64,000 bases of DNA from Bacteroidia bacterium (GTDB taxonomy: Bacteria; Bacteroidota; Bacteroidia; Cytophagales; Cyclobacteriaceae): NCBI GenBank assembly GCA_030432655.1, contig JAUILA010000012.1, forward strand, positions 1 through 64,000, written 5' to 3'. Below are positions 63,201-64,000 of this stretch, in pieces. A program made the position numbers and the translations under genes. Numbering within the stretch: position 1 is the first letter of the stretch; every line of letters begins with the position of its first letter. The notes below the pieces were generated by a model. The model ran no database searches. It worked only from the letters and a program-made list of their open reading frames with translations, and was not told where the DNA came from.

Positions 63201-63821
63201 TCGTTCGAGCGATTTCATATTCTTCTCGATCTCGTAAAGCAGATCTTCCACTCGTTCCAGGTCAGCATCCGTATCCTGCAGCTTTTTCAGCGTTTCCTTT
63301 TTGCGCTTTTTAAATTTGGAGATGCCGGCGGCTTCCTCGAACAGTCCGCGCCGTGAATTATCCTTGTCGTTCAGCAAGTCATCCACCATTTTCAATTCAA
63401 TGATCGCATAGCTGTTCGAGGCAATTCCTGTATCCATGAACAGGCTGGTGATATCTTTCAGCCGGCATGTCACCCCGTTAAGAAGGTACTCGCTGTCACC
63501 ACTGCGGTAATAGCGACGGGTAATTGTGACCTGAGAATATTCGGTTGGCAGCAGGTTTCTTGTATTATTAAAGGTGAGGCTCACTTCTGCCATCTGGGAA
63601 GCCTTACGTTTTTTGGTTCCGTTGAAAATCACATTCTCCATTTTGTCCGAACGGAGAGTACGACTGCTTTGCTCACCCAGCACCCAGCGGATAGAATCCA
63701 CAATATTTGATTTTCCACAACCATTCGGACCGACGATACCGGTAATTCCTTTATCGAAATTAATGATGACTTTATCCCCGAAACTCTTGAATCCTTTGAT
63801 CTCCAGCTTTGAAAGCTCCAT
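60294..63821 (-). CDS. smc: Chromosome segregation ATPase SMC
   Basis: 1175 residues in the canonical order. The N-terminal head has Walker A GPNGCGKS at 31-38. A coiled coil (about 165-505), hinge (about 510-670) and returning coiled coil (about 680-1010) follow. The C-terminal head has signature LSGGEKTL near 1081 and Walker B FCIFDEVDAP near 1105. SMC, with ScpA and ScpB, compacts and aligns sister chromosomes. Neither partner is in the window. A perfect -7 box lies about 50 bases upstream of the ATG. Confidence 0.98.
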   Translation of the reverse strand: MELSKLEIKGFKSFGDKVIINFDKGITGIVGPNGCGKSNIVDSIRWVLGEQSSRTLRSDKMENVIFNGTKKRKASQMAEVSLTFNNTRNLLPTEYSQVTITRRYYRSGDSEYLLNGVTCRLKDITSLFMDTGIASNSYAIIELKMVDDLLNDKDNSRRGLFEEAAGISKFKKRKKETLKKLQDTDADLERVEDLLYEIEKNMKSLERQAKQTEKYYSLKEEYKQSSLKLARLHVSTFSEEFNALKKKIEQENDKKLSLSKQIKEKEAALEKAKADIILKEKALAARQKSLNEHVSKIRQYESEKKIKNERLRYLNDKSDNLKEQIEQDKKSNERASFSIESLRQEKSSAGKILAEMEVRVNSLRSDYDEQKEKTRQLREEVETMRQVQKNAQEEVYQLKKSVELKELQLSSFKQELERTASNTSEQSASLAQFENKTSELSESLNIRQKELSKLQSAEEDLQGRIENTRHTIDMIRDEVNQINRTRDARENEYNLTKSLVENLEGFPEAIKFLKKKTGWKKNAPLLSDIIACEPEYRVTIENYLEPYLNYYIVEKAEDAYEAINILSDAAKGKAHFFVLDSFANYHSSDTTLYDNAFPATEVIEYDEKYRKLMSHILDRVYIFEGDHSKMPQDDNTFITKNGKVTRRRFSISGGSVGLFEGKRIGRAKNLEKLDKEIKQLNKKLASTESSLLDNQKTLDALQQKTNKSKIQELSEEIRHINEEYISINTKREQFQQMLSDADLRREDIQLKIEEIMDELAENRPAAEENTVELNKVNDKLNKLEADLSEQNQLLNERSTAFNEQNIVFHQQENRVKSITQEVEYKEESFQNSRERIEKNQGELKRTEDEIRSLVEKSELSDDELISMYSEKESIEAGVNEAEKEYYAGRGEIDKIDKEEREIQRQRETTDNILIELQNKLNETKLELSSVKERLSVEFSVNLDDLMAENQDMPEADADTLEQSVKRIRDRLERMGPINPMAMEAYNEIKERNDFITEQREDLFKAKESLLTTIDEIDQVAKETFLDAYAKIKENFINVFRSLFTDEDDCDLKLSDPENPLESSIEIMAKPKGKRPLTINQLSGGEKTLTATSLLFAIYLLKPAPFCIFDEVDAPLDDANIDKFNNIIKTFSEDSQFIIVTHNKRTMSSTDVIYGITMIEQGVSRVVPVDLRELAD

Positions 63822-63872
63822 GCAACGACTATTTTAAACAGTTTCCCCGACAGGCCTGATTGGGGAAGGAAA

Positions 63873-63880
63873 CAAATTTA
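63873..63880 (-). promoter_or_regulatory. smc promoter -7 box
   Basis: Minus-strand TAAATTTG, an exact TAnnTTTG match. No TTTG at the proper -33 distance. Confidence 0.5.
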
Positions 63881-63929
63881 AGAGAAATAATGAAAAACTA
63901 ATGGAGAAATAAGTTCTCAAAAATCCTTA

Positions 63930-63937
63930 TATATTTG
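63930..63937 (+). promoter_or_regulatory. Promoter -7 box of the last gene
   Basis: TATATTTG, an exact consensus match 6 bases before the ATG at 63944. Divergent from the smc promoter. Confidence 0.45.
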
Positions 63938-63943
63938 TTGAAG

Positions 63944-64000
63944 ATGGATGCCGAATTTATCATATATCTCGTCTTCCTGGCGATCTTCGTGATCAGCCGG
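63944..64000 (+). CDS. Start of a membrane protein gene (cut by the window edge)
   Basis: ATG 63944 opens a frame that stays open for the last 19 codons. The residues are strongly hydrophobic (IIYLVFLAIFVIS), a probable membrane helix at the very N-terminus. Too short to name. Confidence 0.5.
   Translation, partial: MDAEFIIYLVFLAIFVISR

Larger units (their letters stand above)
1594..63639. repeat. Dispersed octamer GGAGAATG, at least 39 exact copies on both strands
   Basis: Found by reading both strands. Plus-strand copies start at 1594, 2588, 4141, 9355, 12532, 13549, 14574, 21632, 21980, 23211, 29190, 34429, 38114, 38465, 39861, 41893, 49036, 50320, 55914, 60094, 60429 and 63108. Minus-strand copies (CATTCTCC on plus) start at 6182, 14771, 16439, 18857, 25232, 31531, 39711, 42373, 42946, 44161, 50126, 50245, 50443, 54418, 54637, 63065 and 63632. 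About two would be expected at random. All lie in genes, in many frames and both senses. Confidence 0.75.

Noticed and set aside
1-64000. CRISPR arrays, insertion sequences, integrases, phage genes, rRNA
   Set aside because: No regularly spaced direct repeats, no transposase or integrase motifs and no rRNA-like sequence were seen anywhere.
1-64000. Frequent TTCCGG/CCGGAA hexamers
   Set aside because: They seem common, but a hexamer is expected about every 2 kb per strand by chance and many fall in favoured codon pairs; I could not show an excess by eye.

Overview
The window is a continuous piece of a Bacteroidota chromosome, most likely from the Cytophagales side of the phylum (inferred from gene content and signals, not from any search). 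The signs are TAnnTTTG promoters (the tRNA-Cys gene has TTTG-N19-TAGTTTTG), little Shine-Dalgarno signal before starts, a bifunctional HAD/IGPD HisB, about 800-residue double-domain FtsX/MacB permeases, a lipoprotein TamA homologue (TamL) together with TamB, a fused E1 alpha/beta dehydrogenase, and a long S1 protein. There is no phage, insertion sequence, CRISPR array or rRNA. Genes are tightly packed and no gene-free stretch exceeds 300 bases.

Layout. 1-3.8 kb: a TamB-like gene running off the left edge, divergent from tsaD, smpB, an NlpC/P60 hydrolase and an HNH protein. 3.8-28.5 kb: a transport and signalling region. It has two histidine kinase/NtrC-type regulator pairs (HK1/RR1, HK2/RR2), three FtsX-like permeases, two ABC ATPases, one HlyD/MacA-like adaptor and one TolC. 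Sigma-54-like sites and inverted repeats precede the three transporter transcription units. galM, a glycosyltransferase, leuS, a membrane J-domain protein and a serine hydrolase lie among them. 28.6-31.1 kb: rpsA and tRNA-Cys, each with a terminator. 31.1-36.2 kb: small envelope proteins (three lipoproteins or exported proteins, a MORN fragment, an esterase), an MFS transporter and a GNAT acetyltransferase.

36.3-42.7 kb: a compact hisGDCBHAF operon (hisIE absent) headed by a histidine-rich leader peptide and a terminator hairpin, which together form a convincing attenuator. 42.8-50.7 kb: a coiled-coil lipoprotein, trhO-mog-M23 peptidase, an AT-rich DUF2975/XRE pair, a TPR protein, an ACMSD-like amidohydrolase, yidD and cysS. 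50.8-54.9 kb: a DUF1579-like protein and a winged-helix regulator/membrane-protein pair that share an operator-like palindrome, then ribE, a PAP2 phosphatase, hemF and a DinB-like lipoprotein. 55-64 kb: the E1 fusion, tamL, a SpoU methyltransferase, smc, and the start of one more membrane protein.

How the genes work together. HlyD + ATPase + FtsX in one unit and ATPase + TolC in another would together make a MacAB-TolC-like exporter, probably run by the adjacent kinases, which look like intramembrane sensors. The most unexpected large-scale signal is the octamer GGAGAATG: I counted 39 exact copies on both strands against about 2 expected by chance. They fall inside genes of every orientation, so codon use does not explain them.
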